Source of the DNA: Candidatus Nanoarchaeia archaeon
GTDB lineage: Archaea > Nanobdellota > Nanobdellia > Woesearchaeales > UBA525
DNA length: 64,000 bases
Assembly (NCBI GenBank): GCA_028279755.1
Contig: JANQNB010000011.1
Span: 130,501 to 194,500 of the forward strand
Direction: 5' to 3'
Position 1 is the first letter of the stretch. Each line of letters begins with the position of its first letter. The notes beneath the pieces are model-generated. The model had not been told where the DNA came from. It saw only the letters and a program-made list of their open reading frames with translations, and did no database searches. A program made the translations under genes and the position numbers. Shown piece by piece: positions 23,037-32,658 of this stretch.

Positions 23037-23199
23037 AGAGGTGTTCAATGATCTTAAGGCCGCAAGCTGAGAGCTCCTAATGCCGCGAAACAAATTGAGT
23101 TTTTAACTTCGAAGATTAGAGGCAGTCCCGAAGCTAGCCTTCCGAGGATTGAGGGTCTACAACCGTTAGACTTGCGAGAAATGAGCAGGAGTTAATATA

Positions 23200-24015
23200 A
23201 TGGATATGCCATTTGTCCAATTGATGCACTGGCCAACCATCATGAAAGGATTTATAAATAAGTTTCTGGCTATCAGGTCTAGGATGGTAGGTCACAAATC
23301 TCCGTATGAAGTAGAGATCCGTAAAGCGGTTGAGTATTTCTGGTCAACGAGAGAGAAACAGGCTTCTTCACAGAAGGAGCGGCAAGTCCGAGATCAAGGA
23401 ACGCGCGGTGCCGTAACTGGCGGGAAGCAGATGGACGGCTTTGTTGCACTCTTGCGAAAAATTGCTATAGATATGGGCGTTCCTCAGGACTGCATTTATG
23501 TTCGGGGCAATGAATTGCCAGGCTATTTCCGAGCAACCAAAGACTGGGATTTCATCATTATTTCGCCAAAAAAACACCTGATATGCTGCATCGAAATGAA
23601 ATCGCAGGTTGGCTCATTCGGCAATAACTTCAACAATCGCACCGAAGAGGCCTTGGGCAGTGCAGTTGATATCTGGACAGCGTTCCGAGAGGGTGCATTC
23701 TCAAGTCAAGAAGCTCCGTGGCTCGGCTATCTCATCGTTGTCGAGAAATCAAAAAAGAGTATGGCATCTGTCAGAATTAGAGAGCCACATTTTTCCGCGC
23801 TAACAGAGTTTAAGGATACTTCCTATCTCGATCGATACAAGATTCTCTGCACTAAACTCGTCATGGAGCGTCATTACACGAGCGCAGCTCTCATTTGGAC
23901 TGCTCGAACAGAGAACAAAGCGGATTTCGGCTATCTCGACGAAACGACCTCTATGAGTAATTTCGTTGATTCCTTCATTGGTTATCTGAAAGGGAAACAA
24001 GTCGAGTGGAGTTAA
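23200..24015 (+). CDS. Type II restriction endonuclease, PaeR7I/XhoI-like (predicted CTCGAG)
   Basis: TGGKQMDGFVALLRKI...GYFRATKDWDFIIISPKKHLICCIEMKSQVGSFGNNFNNRTEEALGSAVDIWTAFREGAF...PWLGYLIVVE matches the PaeR7I family. True start may be M29 (23284). Confidence 0.88.
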   Translation: MDMPFVQLMHWPTIMKGFINKFLAIRSRMVGHKSPYEVEIRKAVEYFWSTREKQASSQKERQVRDQGTRGAVTGGKQMDGFVALLRKIAIDMGVPQDCIYVRGNELPGYFRATKDWDFIIISPKKHLICCIEMKSQVGSFGNNFNNRTEEALGSAVDIWTAFREGAFSSQEAPWLGYLIVVEKSKKSMASVRIREPHFSALTEFKDTSYLDRYKILCTKLVMERHYTSAALIWTARTENKADFGYLDETTSMSNFVDSFIGYLKGKQVEWS

Positions 24016-24019
24016 TTAA

Positions 24020-25663
24020 ATGGTATATAGTAATCGTGCCCGAGGTGGCGTACACGGCTCGGTCGACACAAAGAAAGAAGTCATCCGATCGATGTATCGA
24101 TTGGCCGGAGTGACTACTCATAAGAATCTTAGCACTTTCAAGATTCTTGATCCGGCCGGAGGAGATGGGCGTTTCATCGTGGAGTACCTGAGATTGCTCT
24201 GGAACTCTGCGAAGAAAAATAAATTTGATTTTGCAGCTGCGTTGCCAAATGTGAGAATCACAGAGATTGACAAGAAAAAATGTGAAAACATCCGCTCAAG
24301 CATCAAGGAATTCTTGAAGCAGAACGGCATTTCCATTAAACAATCTGTACTTGACACAATGATTGTTCAGGGCGATTTTCTCGATCAGCATTTTTTCGGC
24401 GGGCAGTTCGATTTAATCATCGGAAATCCACCATATATCCGCTATGATAACATTCCTGACATGCAAAAGAAAAGATATCGGAAGATGTTCTCCACTTTCA
24501 GACATAGAAGCGATATCTACATCGCTTTTTTCCAGAAATCCTTCGAGCTTCTGAGTAAACAAGGAAAAGTTTGCTTCATCTGCGCGAACAGGTGGTTGAG
24601 AAGCCAATACGGAGAACCTATACGACAGGCAATCGCTAAAGAATATGCCATACCTGTGATTATTAACATGGAAGAAGCCGACGCTTTCGACGAGAAAGTC
24701 GATGCCTACCCCGCAATTACCATATTCGAGAAAGAGAAAAAAGGGGATTTCGTTCGCTATTACGACATTAACAACATCAAACTACTTGACAAAATATCTG
24801 TGAATCAGGAAGCTGTTAACTATACTAAGCTTCCTCAGCCCGTGGACGGTAACTGGGAGAGTATATTCATGTCCGACCTCCACGCGGATGACCGCTTCGC
24901 ATTCCTCGAAGAACAGGGATTCAGTTTGGGAATTGGTGTAGCAACCGGTGCCGATAAGGTTTTTATCGGAAAAACTCTGCCCGAAAAAATTGAGAAGGAT
25001 CTGCTCTTACCTTTGATTGTTTCCAGAGATATAAATGATGGTGTGGTAGAGTGGTCTGGTAATTACTTGCTCAATCCTTACGCTGAGAATGGAGAAGTAA
25101 TCGATCTTGATGCATACCCTCGAGCGAAAAAGTATTTTGAACAGCACAAAGAGCAATTATCTGCCCGCCACGTCGGGAAGAAGTCTCCCGATAAGTGGTA
25201 CAAGACAATCGACAAGGTGAAAGCAGACCTCACTGCGAAACCAAAACTTATTCTGCCAGATATGAAAAAAAATTCCATTTTTGTTATTGAAGAAGGCAAG
25301 TTTTATCCGCACCACAATCTTTACTACATCACTAACGATATGGAAGAGAACTTAGCAATCTTGGGTGCAATACTCAACACGGATTTCGTGATGAGCCAGA
25401 TGGAGCACATCAGTAACAAGATGAACGGTGGTTATGTGCGCTGGCAAGCCCAGAATCTAAGAAAAATCAAGATTCCTCGACTGGAAAAACTCAGCGAAGC
25501 ACAGAGATCTGCTCTCTTGAAATCCTACCATGAACGAGACCCAAAACTTGCAGAACAAGCTATTAATTCGTACACTTCTAAGACTGGTGCAGAGACAACA
25601 GATTTCCTAGCTCCCAACTCCCAAAGTAAAATTCGAACTTCGTTAAACACTCGTTGTGTGTAA
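24020..25663 (+). CDS. N6-adenine DNA methyltransferase (cognate of PaeR7I-like REase)
   Basis: LDPAGGDGRFIVEYL (motif I), FDLIIGNPPYIRYD (motif IV NPPY), CFICANRWLRSQYG; starts 4 nt after the REase. Confidence 0.92.
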   Translation: MVYSNRARGGVHGSVDTKKEVIRSMYRLAGVTTHKNLSTFKILDPAGGDGRFIVEYLRLLWNSAKKNKFDFAAALPNVRITEIDKKKCENIRSSIKEFLKQNGISIKQSVLDTMIVQGDFLDQHFFGGQFDLIIGNPPYIRYDNIPDMQKKRYRKMFSTFRHRSDIYIAFFQKSFELLSKQGKVCFICANRWLRSQYGEPIRQAIAKEYAIPVIINMEEADAFDEKVDAYPAITIFEKEKKGDFVRYYDINNIKLLDKISVNQEAVNYTKLPQPVDGNWESIFMSDLHADDRFAFLEEQGFSLGIGVATGADKVFIGKTLPEKIEKDLLLPLIVSRDINDGVVEWSGNYLLNPYAENGEVIDLDAYPRAKKYFEQHKEQLSARHVGKKSPDKWYKTIDKVKADLTAKPKLILPDMKKNSIFVIEEGKFYPHHNLYYITNDMEENLAILGAILNTDFVMSQMEHISNKMNGGYVRWQAQNLRKIKIPRLEKLSEAQRSALLKSYHERDPKLAEQAINSYTSKTGAETTDFLAPNSQSKIRTSLNTRCV

Positions 25664-25724
25664 CTAGTTATGCTTTATAAAGAAAAACGCGCCCACCCCA
25701 ACCAAATCTTTTTATAAAATCTCT

Positions 25725-25738
25725 ATTCTCTCCTCGTT
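25725..25738 (+). repeat. 14-bp direct repeat, right copy (ATTCTCTCCTCGTT)
   Basis: Identical to 23023-23036; followed by related sequence (gggggtggtt vs agaggtgttc). Confidence 0.8.
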
Positions 25739-25746
25739 GGGGGTGG

Positions 25747-28131
25747 TTGCAGATGCGATGCGTGCAGCGACTATGTGTGATTCTGATTGTGGCTATGTTT
25801 ATGCTCTCAGCTGTGAGTGCTGAGACCGATTTCTATGGCTTTGGCGAGAAGCAGGCAGAGCCGACGATACCGAAGGATAGTCTGACTGATGATGATTATG
25901 ATCCTGACACTGATCCTGATCTCGAAGAGTTCGATAAGTTCATGGAAGGCCTCGAAGAGCAGGAACAAGGTGGCGCCGCAGGACAAGGTGATGGTGATGA
26001 TGGTCTTGGTGATGGTGGTGAAGGTGGCACCCCTACTCCTGACGCTGGCGCTACCGACGCCTCTGGCATCCAGAAGGATCCGAACTGTCCTGAATGCGAT
26101 CCGATCTATGACATGCTCGAACTCGCACGTGCGGAACTCCAGGAACTCAAGGACGCGATCGAGGAAGCAGAACTCGCAATCAAGCATTACATGGAAGAGC
26201 TGCAGGACTTCGAAGAACCCAGTAGTTCTGCCTCAAGCGGCGGCACAACCCTGACCTCAAGCGATCTTAAAGTGCGGGACTGGGCTCGACAACACGTCTG
26301 GCAACAATACCAGGATGGCGACCTAACCGCGCAGCAAGTTGAGGATTTCTGGGAGAACATCGATAATGAAGATCTCAGCGAGTACGAGGATGCGTATCGC
26401 GATGATATCCAGGCTGATATTGACGAATGGACTGACTACAAGAAAGAGCTGATGGATTATCTCGAAACCTACACTGAAACAGTGGAGGAATGGGAGCACG
26501 CCTATGCTGACTGCCTGGACAAGTGCAAGAAGGGCGAGAAGGTCGACATGGGCGTCTACGGTCTTGGCGGGAATTGGTTCGGTGACATGATGGAAGCCTT
26601 GGGCGGCATCTTCGGTGGCGGCGGCGAAGAGGAAGAAGAGCCTGCTGAGCCAGACAAGCCAGAAGGCCCTGACAAGCCTGCTGAAGGACCACAGGTAGGC
26701 GAGGGAGAAGCAGAATCACCGCCTGAAACTGAAGGCAGTTCTGAATGCCCAGAATGCGATCCAATAAAAGCCCTGCTTGAACTGGCACAGTGGGAGTACG
26801 ACCAGCTGAAGGCTGACGAGGCAGAAGCAGAACTGGCAATTAGAGACTACATGAATGAGCTGCAGGACTTCGAAGAACCGTCAAGCTCAGCCTCAAGCGG
26901 CGGGAGAACACTGACGTCAACCGATCTCAAAGTGCGCGACTGGGCACGTGCGCACGCCTGGGAAAAATACCAGAACGGCGACCTAACGGCGCAAGAAGTG
27001 GAGGATTTCTGGGAAAACATCGATAACGAAGACCTGAGCGAATACGAAGATATGTACCGCGACGATATCCAAGCTGATATCGACGAGTGGACTGAGTGGC
27101 TCAAGAACATCCAGGACCAGCTCGAACCAGCCTACGATGCAGTCCAGGAATGGGATGCTGCGTACAAGGATTGCCTCGAAAAGTGCAAGAAGGGCGAGAA
27201 GGTCGACATGGGTGTGTACGGCTTTGATGTCGGCTTCTTCGACGGCTTCATCAACTGGATCGGCGAGATGTTCGGTGGCGGCACCACTTCTGAGGATGAT
27301 GACCCTGAAGGCACAGAGACTGAACTGGATGATGACGGTGCACCCAATGATGAAGACTACGACCCTGAAACCGATCCGGACATGGAAGAGTTCGACGAGT
27401 GGGTTGAGGAACTTGAAGAGCGAGAAGCTGATGACTCGGACGCTGTCCCAACAGAGCCAGAGGACAGCTCCTTGACTGGGGACGACTACGATCCAGAGAC
27501 TGATCCAGACCTTGACGATCTCGACGAGTTTGTCGAAGAGCTTGAAGAGCAGGAAGGCTGCCAAGGCAGCACCGATATCAAGGACGTGTGCGAGAGCACG
27601 TGTGACGTGGGCAATTGTGAATTCGCGAGTACTGCAGACAATGGCGACAAGTGCTACAGCTGCGTTGAACCAGAATGCCCTGATGGCACGTTCGACAGCG
27701 AGAGCGCCTGCGAATCCAGCTGCGAATTAGGGGATTGCGAGTGGGAAAAGGAAGATGGCAAGAAGTGCTGGAGCTGTGAGAAGAACTGCTTCAAGGTGTG
27801 CGACAACCTCGAGATGAGCTATGATCCCTTCGACCACACCGACTCGATCGAGGACCAGTTGGAAGGCTATGAGTGCGTCAGCAGCGTCACGATACAGCTG
27901 CCGAACAACGTGCAGACCGACGACTGCTTCTGCCACGGCACGCAAGCGCCAAGCATGACCTTTGACGAGACCACGCCGGATTGCACAGGCACAGCCTGCG
28001 GCGACGTGCCATGCAACGAAGAAGTCAGTTGCCAGGTCGGCGACGATCTCGTCACTGTGAGCTGCGTCTGGGGCGGCTGGGACAAGCTGGACCAGTACCT
28101 CTACCAGGCGAGTGTTGGCGTGGCAGGATAA
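25747..28131 (+). CDS. Secreted acidic protein with two ~190-aa repeats, EF-hand-like DxDxDxD loops and Cys-rich C-terminus
   Basis: Signal peptide; repeats CPECDPI...VDMGVYG twice; DDDYDPDTDPDLEEFDKFMEGLEEQE-type motif three times; C-terminal CESTCDVGNCEF / CESSCELGDCEWEKEDGKKCWSC. Confidence 0.9.
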   Translation: MQMRCVQRLCVILIVAMFMLSAVSAETDFYGFGEKQAEPTIPKDSLTDDDYDPDTDPDLEEFDKFMEGLEEQEQGGAAGQGDGDDGLGDGGEGGTPTPDAGATDASGIQKDPNCPECDPIYDMLELARAELQELKDAIEEAELAIKHYMEELQDFEEPSSSASSGGTTLTSSDLKVRDWARQHVWQQYQDGDLTAQQVEDFWENIDNEDLSEYEDAYRDDIQADIDEWTDYKKELMDYLETYTETVEEWEHAYADCLDKCKKGEKVDMGVYGLGGNWFGDMMEALGGIFGGGGEEEEEPAEPDKPEGPDKPAEGPQVGEGEAESPPETEGSSECPECDPIKALLELAQWEYDQLKADEAEAELAIRDYMNELQDFEEPSSSASSGGRTLTSTDLKVRDWARAHAWEKYQNGDLTAQEVEDFWENIDNEDLSEYEDMYRDDIQADIDEWTEWLKNIQDQLEPAYDAVQEWDAAYKDCLEKCKKGEKVDMGVYGFDVGFFDGFINWIGEMFGGGTTSEDDDPEGTETELDDDGAPNDEDYDPETDPDMEEFDEWVEELEEREADDSDAVPTEPEDSSLTGDDYDPETDPDLDDLDEFVEELEEQEGCQGSTDIKDVCESTCDVGNCEFASTADNGDKCYSCVEPECPDGTFDSESACESSCELGDCEWEKEDGKKCWSCEKNCFKVCDNLEMSYDPFDHTDSIEDQLEGYECVSSVTIQLPNNVQTDDCFCHGTQAPSMTFDETTPDCTGTACGDVPCNEEVSCQVGDDLVTVSCVWGGWDKLDQYLYQASVGVAG

Positions 28132-28157
28132 ACTTCTTAACAACTTTTAACTAGTCC

Positions 28158-28757
28158 TTAAGAAGTGATTTCTTTAATGAGCTGATGCACATTGCAAACT
28201 GGGTTATTCTGAACATTAAAAAGTACATCTTCTTCGCAGTGATTGTAAGAAGCAATCAATTTTTCTGCATTAAGAATTGCATTCGTTTCTAGAGGCTTGA
28301 GAATATCATAGTAGTCAACATTCTTTCTATAACCATCAGCATCTAGAGCATCAAGTTTCCGAATTATTACCTCCTTATTCAAAGGATCGGTAAGATACTC
28401 AAAGTGCAATAGAAACCACAATTCAAAACAAGGATTTGATAGCACCAAGTTTATACCACTTCCAATTTCCTTTTTCGCCTTGTTAAGCATTTGCTGACGT
28501 TCATGGCTACTCTCTTCAATATCGAAGACAATCCAAATCTCCTCCAAACTATAGCCTAACCTAATGTGGCACTTTTTAGCAAAAGAGATGAGACTTACTG
28601 GATCAGTCTCACTACAAGTAGGTACTCGAATATGCTTATCCCTGACTTGTTGAGCGTATCTCTTAAAATAAATTCGTTCGGTTTTTGAGCCCTCGCAGAT
28701 GAGAAGCATTGATTTCCGCTCAGTTAATTTAGGTATATGCCTTCTTTTTTGCATCAT
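28158..28757 (-). CDS. RloB-like protein
   Basis: LLICEGSKTERIYFKRY...EEIWIVFDIEESSHERQQMLNKAKKE...LVLSNPCFELWFLLHFEYL is the RloB-like signature. Confidence 0.85.
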   Translation of the reverse strand: MMQKRRHIPKLTERKSMLLICEGSKTERIYFKRYAQQVRDKHIRVPTCSETDPVSLISFAKKCHIRLGYSLEEIWIVFDIEESSHERQQMLNKAKKEIGSGINLVLSNPCFELWFLLHFEYLTDPLNKEVIIRKLDALDADGYRKNVDYYDILKPLETNAILNAEKLIASYNHCEEDVLFNVQNNPVCNVHQLIKEITS

Positions 28758-30013
28758 AGAGTATCCTCAGGAATGCGCTCGTCTCCTAAATGAGGAAGGC
28801 CACCAAATTTACCCAGCATGTACTTTCTGAATAATCTTCTGTCACTTCGTTCTGCATAAGAGTGCAATGAGATCAGAGATGTTGACTTATCCTCTTGTTT
28901 GTCTGTTATCCAGATCTGGTCAGTTCTGAATACGTCAATATCGTCTAAAAAAACAACACTGTGACTAGTGAATATTAATTGGGCACCTTTATTGTTCATC
29001 TCGGGATCATGAAACATCCTAATCAGATAGTTTTGCAAACCAGGATGTAATTTCACGTCAAGTTCATCAATTACAATAATCCGGCCTTTCTTCAACGTGT
29101 TGAAAAGAGGTCCGAGGAGGTGGAAGAATTTTTGTGTACCATCAGATTCTTCAGAAAAGAAATCAAATTTTATTGGCTCTCCAGCATTATTTCCCACAGG
29201 TTGATGAAAAGTTTTTAGATCCACACTGCCTTTTTCCAAGAGTATTTCACGAAAAATATCAGGCGCGTCCTTTAGCTCCTCTTCCTTGTATTTTCGAGTT
29301 CTAGCAGTAATATCTTGGATATCCAAGTCGGCATTCTTAAGAGCCTGCAGAACTCGCGTCTTACACTTGGAGTTTTGGTTCATAAAAGCTATCGTTTTAT
29401 CAGTGTGTATAAGATCTGTTGGACCTATAGTATACAAGACGTCCTTAAACCAAGAGAAGATTCTTCTTATAGGCTCATAACCAAGCGAACTTGCACGTGA
29501 TAGATATAGTACATTTTCTGGAGTCTGTTTACTTCTGACTTCCTGCTCCTCAGGATCAACTCCAAACTCAAACTCTTTTTCTCTGATAAAGATTATTCGC
29601 TCTCTACGAATCTTTGTAAAGCGAACGAGTTTTTCCTTGAGAATCCGTTCACTATTATGAACCAACTCGTATTGATGCTCACAATTGTCAACAATAAAAT
29701 TGATTATGAAGTGAGTGGGTTTGGTGCTAAATTCTGTGTTCAGTTTAAATGGAGTATAAGGTAGCTTATCACCAACGTTATGTTTGTCAGATGATAAAAT
29801 CATTTGTTTTAAAGTCTCAAATGCAAATAACACATTTGTTTTGCCCGAAGCATTCTGACCAATCAGGACGGCTGATTTAAGCAAACGCGGAGGATCCCTC
29901 ATTTTGGTATCAATAAGATTATCACTAAGATTACGAATTGAGCTTGGAATCATCGAAAGGCAAACTTCATTCTTAATCGAACGGAAGTTTTCAACCCTGA
30001 ATTCAATCAGCAT
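28754..30013 (-). CDS. AAA/ABC-type ATPase (RloA-like; AAA_15/AAA_21)
   Basis: LIEFRVENFRSIKNEVCLSM, Walker A GQNASGKTN, GRIIVIDELDVKLHPGLQNYLIRMF (Walker B), QLIFTSHSVVFLD; 4-nt overlap with RloB. Confidence 0.88.
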   Translation of the reverse strand: MLIEFRVENFRSIKNEVCLSMIPSSIRNLSDNLIDTKMRDPPRLLKSAVLIGQNASGKTNVLFAFETLKQMILSSDKHNVGDKLPYTPFKLNTEFSTKPTHFIINFIVDNCEHQYELVHNSERILKEKLVRFTKIRRERIIFIREKEFEFGVDPEEQEVRSKQTPENVLYLSRASSLGYEPIRRIFSWFKDVLYTIGPTDLIHTDKTIAFMNQNSKCKTRVLQALKNADLDIQDITARTRKYKEEELKDAPDIFREILLEKGSVDLKTFHQPVGNNAGEPIKFDFFSEESDGTQKFFHLLGPLFNTLKKGRIIVIDELDVKLHPGLQNYLIRMFHDPEMNNKGAQLIFTSHSVVFLDDIDVFRTDQIWITDKQEDKSTSLISLHSYAERSDRRLFRKYMLGKFGGLPHLGDERIPEDTL

Positions 30014-30134
30014 TTGAACTCAAATGTGGCAAGAGTCATTTATTTATAAATGTTGCGAATTTTTGTCATTTTTTGACATTTTAAGCTCGTTTAGGTACGT
30101 AGTATTTATAAATAATGACTGATAATCTGACAGC

Positions 30135-31214
30135 ATGGCCTCAGTCGACGAACGCATGGAGCTCATACGCCAGGTAGGCGAAGAGATCATCGAAGAAGCA
30201 GAGCTGCAACAGCTCCTGCAGGAAAAAGGGGAATTCGTCGCGTACGACGGCTTCGAGCCTTCTGGAAAAGTCCACATCGCACAGGCTGTTCTCAGAGCCA
30301 TCAATGTCAATCGCATGATCGATGCTGGCGCGAAATTCAAGATGTATGTCGCTGACTGGCACGCCTGGGCCAATCTCAAGCTCGGCGGCGATACTGAGAA
30401 GATCGCAGCTGCCGGCGAGTACATGGTCGAAGTGTGGAAAGCAGCTGGCATGAAGCTCGACAAGGTCGAATTCGTCCGCGCAAGCGACATTGTCAAGGAT
30501 CCTGAGTATTGGAGCCTGGTCATGCGCATCGCAACCTCAAGCACATTAAAGCGAGTGCTGCGCTGCACGCAGATCATGGGACGTTCTGAAGACGAGACCC
30601 TACACGCCTCGCAAATCTTGTACCCGTGCATGCAAGCAGCTGACATCTTCCATTTCGGGGTCGACGTCTGCCAGCTCGGCATGGACCAACGCAAAGTCAA
30701 CGTGCTCGCCAGAGAGCTTGCGCCAAAGCTTGGCAAGAAGAAACCGATCATCGTCAGCCATCACATGCTCATGGGCCTGCAAGAACCGCCAAAAGACGTG
30801 CAAGATCCGACAGAGCGCGCCATGGCGATGAAGATGAGCAAAAGCAAGCCGAACACTGCCATCTTCGTGACTGACGACGACAAAACCGTTGTCAAGAAAC
30901 TCAACAAGGCCTACTGTCCTGAAGGCGTTGCTGAAGAAAACCCTGTTCTTGAATATTGCAAGTACATTGTCTTCGCGCTGAAGAATGAGTTCAGTATTGA
31001 ACGCCCGGAAAAGTTCGGTGGGAATGTTACTTTTAATTCCTATGAAGATCTGGAAAACGCCTTTGTCGCGAAGCAAGTCCATCCTGCTGACCTCAAAGCA
31101 GCAACCGCGAAATACGTCAACGAGATTCTCCAGCCGATCCGCGACCACTTCGAAAACGACGCAAACGCCAAGCAGCTGAAAGAGCAAGTAGAAAGCTTCG
31201 CAGTGACGCGGTAG
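30135..31214 (+). CDS. tyrS: Tyrosyl-tRNA synthetase
   Basis: YDGFEPSGKVHIAQ, ADWHAWANLKLGGD, MKMSKSKPNTAIF (KMSKS). Confidence 0.95.
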   Translation: MASVDERMELIRQVGEEIIEEAELQQLLQEKGEFVAYDGFEPSGKVHIAQAVLRAINVNRMIDAGAKFKMYVADWHAWANLKLGGDTEKIAAAGEYMVEVWKAAGMKLDKVEFVRASDIVKDPEYWSLVMRIATSSTLKRVLRCTQIMGRSEDETLHASQILYPCMQAADIFHFGVDVCQLGMDQRKVNVLARELAPKLGKKKPIIVSHHMLMGLQEPPKDVQDPTERAMAMKMSKSKPNTAIFVTDDDKTVVKKLNKAYCPEGVAEENPVLEYCKYIVFALKNEFSIERPEKFGGNVTFNSYEDLENAFVAKQVHPADLKAATAKYVNEILQPIRDHFENDANAKQLKEQVESFAVTR

Positions 31215-31235
31215 AATTCTTGGTTCAGAAATCGC

Positions 31236-31781
31236 TCATCGAACCTCATCAAGACCGTAGACTGAAGAGTGAGATCTGCCCGCAGCTCCAGTATACCTGA
31301 ACATAACTGCTGTTCTTTGTATACTTGCAGAGTGTTTTACGAGATATTGAGCCACTGTTTTCAACACATCGATCTCAGGACTGTCACGAGGGTGATCTGA
31401 CATCGTGCTAAAAGGAACCATGCCAGCGATGAATGTTAGACCGCTATCAGCTCGCATTCCAATCTCTTGAAGAGCTCCCAAAAGAAAACGAACATTCCTC
31501 ACTGTTTGATCGGTCGCTCCGCCTTCAAGAACTCCATCCCAATACTGGCCGAGATTACGTGTGTAGGCGACGGGATTGGCGTTGCCATCCCAAGAAAAAC
31601 CTGCCACATTGGGAAATAGCCAGCCAGGTTTTTCGTCAGCAAGACTAACATCACGTGGATCAGAACAAAGTTTGAAACGAGAATTTTCCACAGAAGAGAG
31701 TGCATCATGAACCGAGCTCACCATCTCAAGTCTACTTATGGGTTCTCTTACTTGCAAAATTATCGTCATGAAGAGCGGCAA
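31236..31781 (-). CDS. Hypothetical protein
   Basis: 181-aa ORF, no recognised motif. Confidence 0.45.
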   Translation of the reverse strand: MPLFMTIILQVREPISRLEMVSSVHDALSSVENSRFKLCSDPRDVSLADEKPGWLFPNVAGFSWDGNANPVAYTRNLGQYWDGVLEGGATDQTVRNVRFLLGALQEIGMRADSGLTFIAGMVPFSTMSDHPRDSPEIDVLKTVAQYLVKHSASIQRTAVMFRYTGAAGRSHSSVYGLDEVR

Positions 31782-31877
31782 ACGAATATATTATATAAAT
31801 ATTCTTTTTTTATTCACTTAAAGGTGGTATTGAAAAATTACAGAAAGCTTTTATTCTTTCTGCGCTTCTCTGGTGCA

Positions 31878-32621
31878 ATGAAGGGGTTAGTTGTGGTGCT
31901 GGTACTGCTCCTTGTTGGATGCTCAGCAGAGGTACCAGAGCCACCGCCTGCAGCGACGCCATTGCTCGAGACAACCGGCACCATTGAAGTGGAGGCGCCG
32001 ATGGAATTCACCAAAGAACGGGTCACGTTCACAGCTGCTGACAGCACGCAGCTGGTGGGCACGTATTACGCAGCTGAAGGCGAGAAATCGCTTTTGCTCG
32101 TGCACCAGTTCAATAAGGATCGATCTTCCTGGGACGCGTTCGCGAGCGAGGTGCAGCGCAATGGCTTTGCTGTTCTCGCGTTCGACCTGCGCGGCCACGG
32201 GGAAAGCGCAGGCACGCATAGCTCGTTCACAGACGCTGACTTCATCGCCATGCTCCAGGATGTCGAAGCAGGCGCAACATTCCTCCGTAATAAGGAAAAA
32301 CGGCTCACCGCGCTCCTCGGCGCGAGTATCGGCGCGAACACAGTCTACAAGTACAGCTCACAACACCGAATCCCGGCCGTCCTCCTGAGCCCAGGGCTCA
32401 ACTACAAAGGCATCGACATCAATGACATCACGTCCAGCGCACCAACCCTCATCATCGTCTCAAAGGACGACACCTACGCATACCAATCAAGCCAGGAGCT
32501 CAACGAGAACAACCTTTTTGGCGAGCACGAGCTCTACGAAATAGCAGGAAGCGCGCACGGTACTGACATGTTGAGCAGCGCAGCTGCCAAGATCGGCTCG
32601 TTCGTCGCAAGCATTGAATGA
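31878..32621 (+). CDS. Alpha/beta hydrolase lipoprotein
   Basis: MKGLVVVLVLLLVGCSAE lipobox; AFDLRGHGESAGTHSSF; GASIGANT nucleophile elbow; SAHGTDM. Confidence 0.8.
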   Translation: MKGLVVVLVLLLVGCSAEVPEPPPAATPLLETTGTIEVEAPMEFTKERVTFTAADSTQLVGTYYAAEGEKSLLLVHQFNKDRSSWDAFASEVQRNGFAVLAFDLRGHGESAGTHSSFTDADFIAMLQDVEAGATFLRNKEKRLTALLGASIGANTVYKYSSQHRIPAVLLSPGLNYKGIDINDITSSAPTLIIVSKDDTYAYQSSQELNENNLFGEHELYEIAGSAHGTDMLSSAAAKIGSFVASIE

Positions 32622-32658
32622 CCTGTTTCTGAGTACCAACAAATATATAAGTAACGTA

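Noticed and set aside
23058-23195. Short open frame (GRKLRAPNAAKQIEFLTSKIRGSPEASLPRIEGLQPLDLREMSRS) before the REase, possible controller
   Set aside because: No usable start codon upstream and no HTH pattern; only 45 codons.
28132-28165. Inverted repeat acttcttaa/ttaagaagt as element terminus
   Set aside because: One arm is the last codons of RloB between convergent genes; more likely a terminator-like hairpin.
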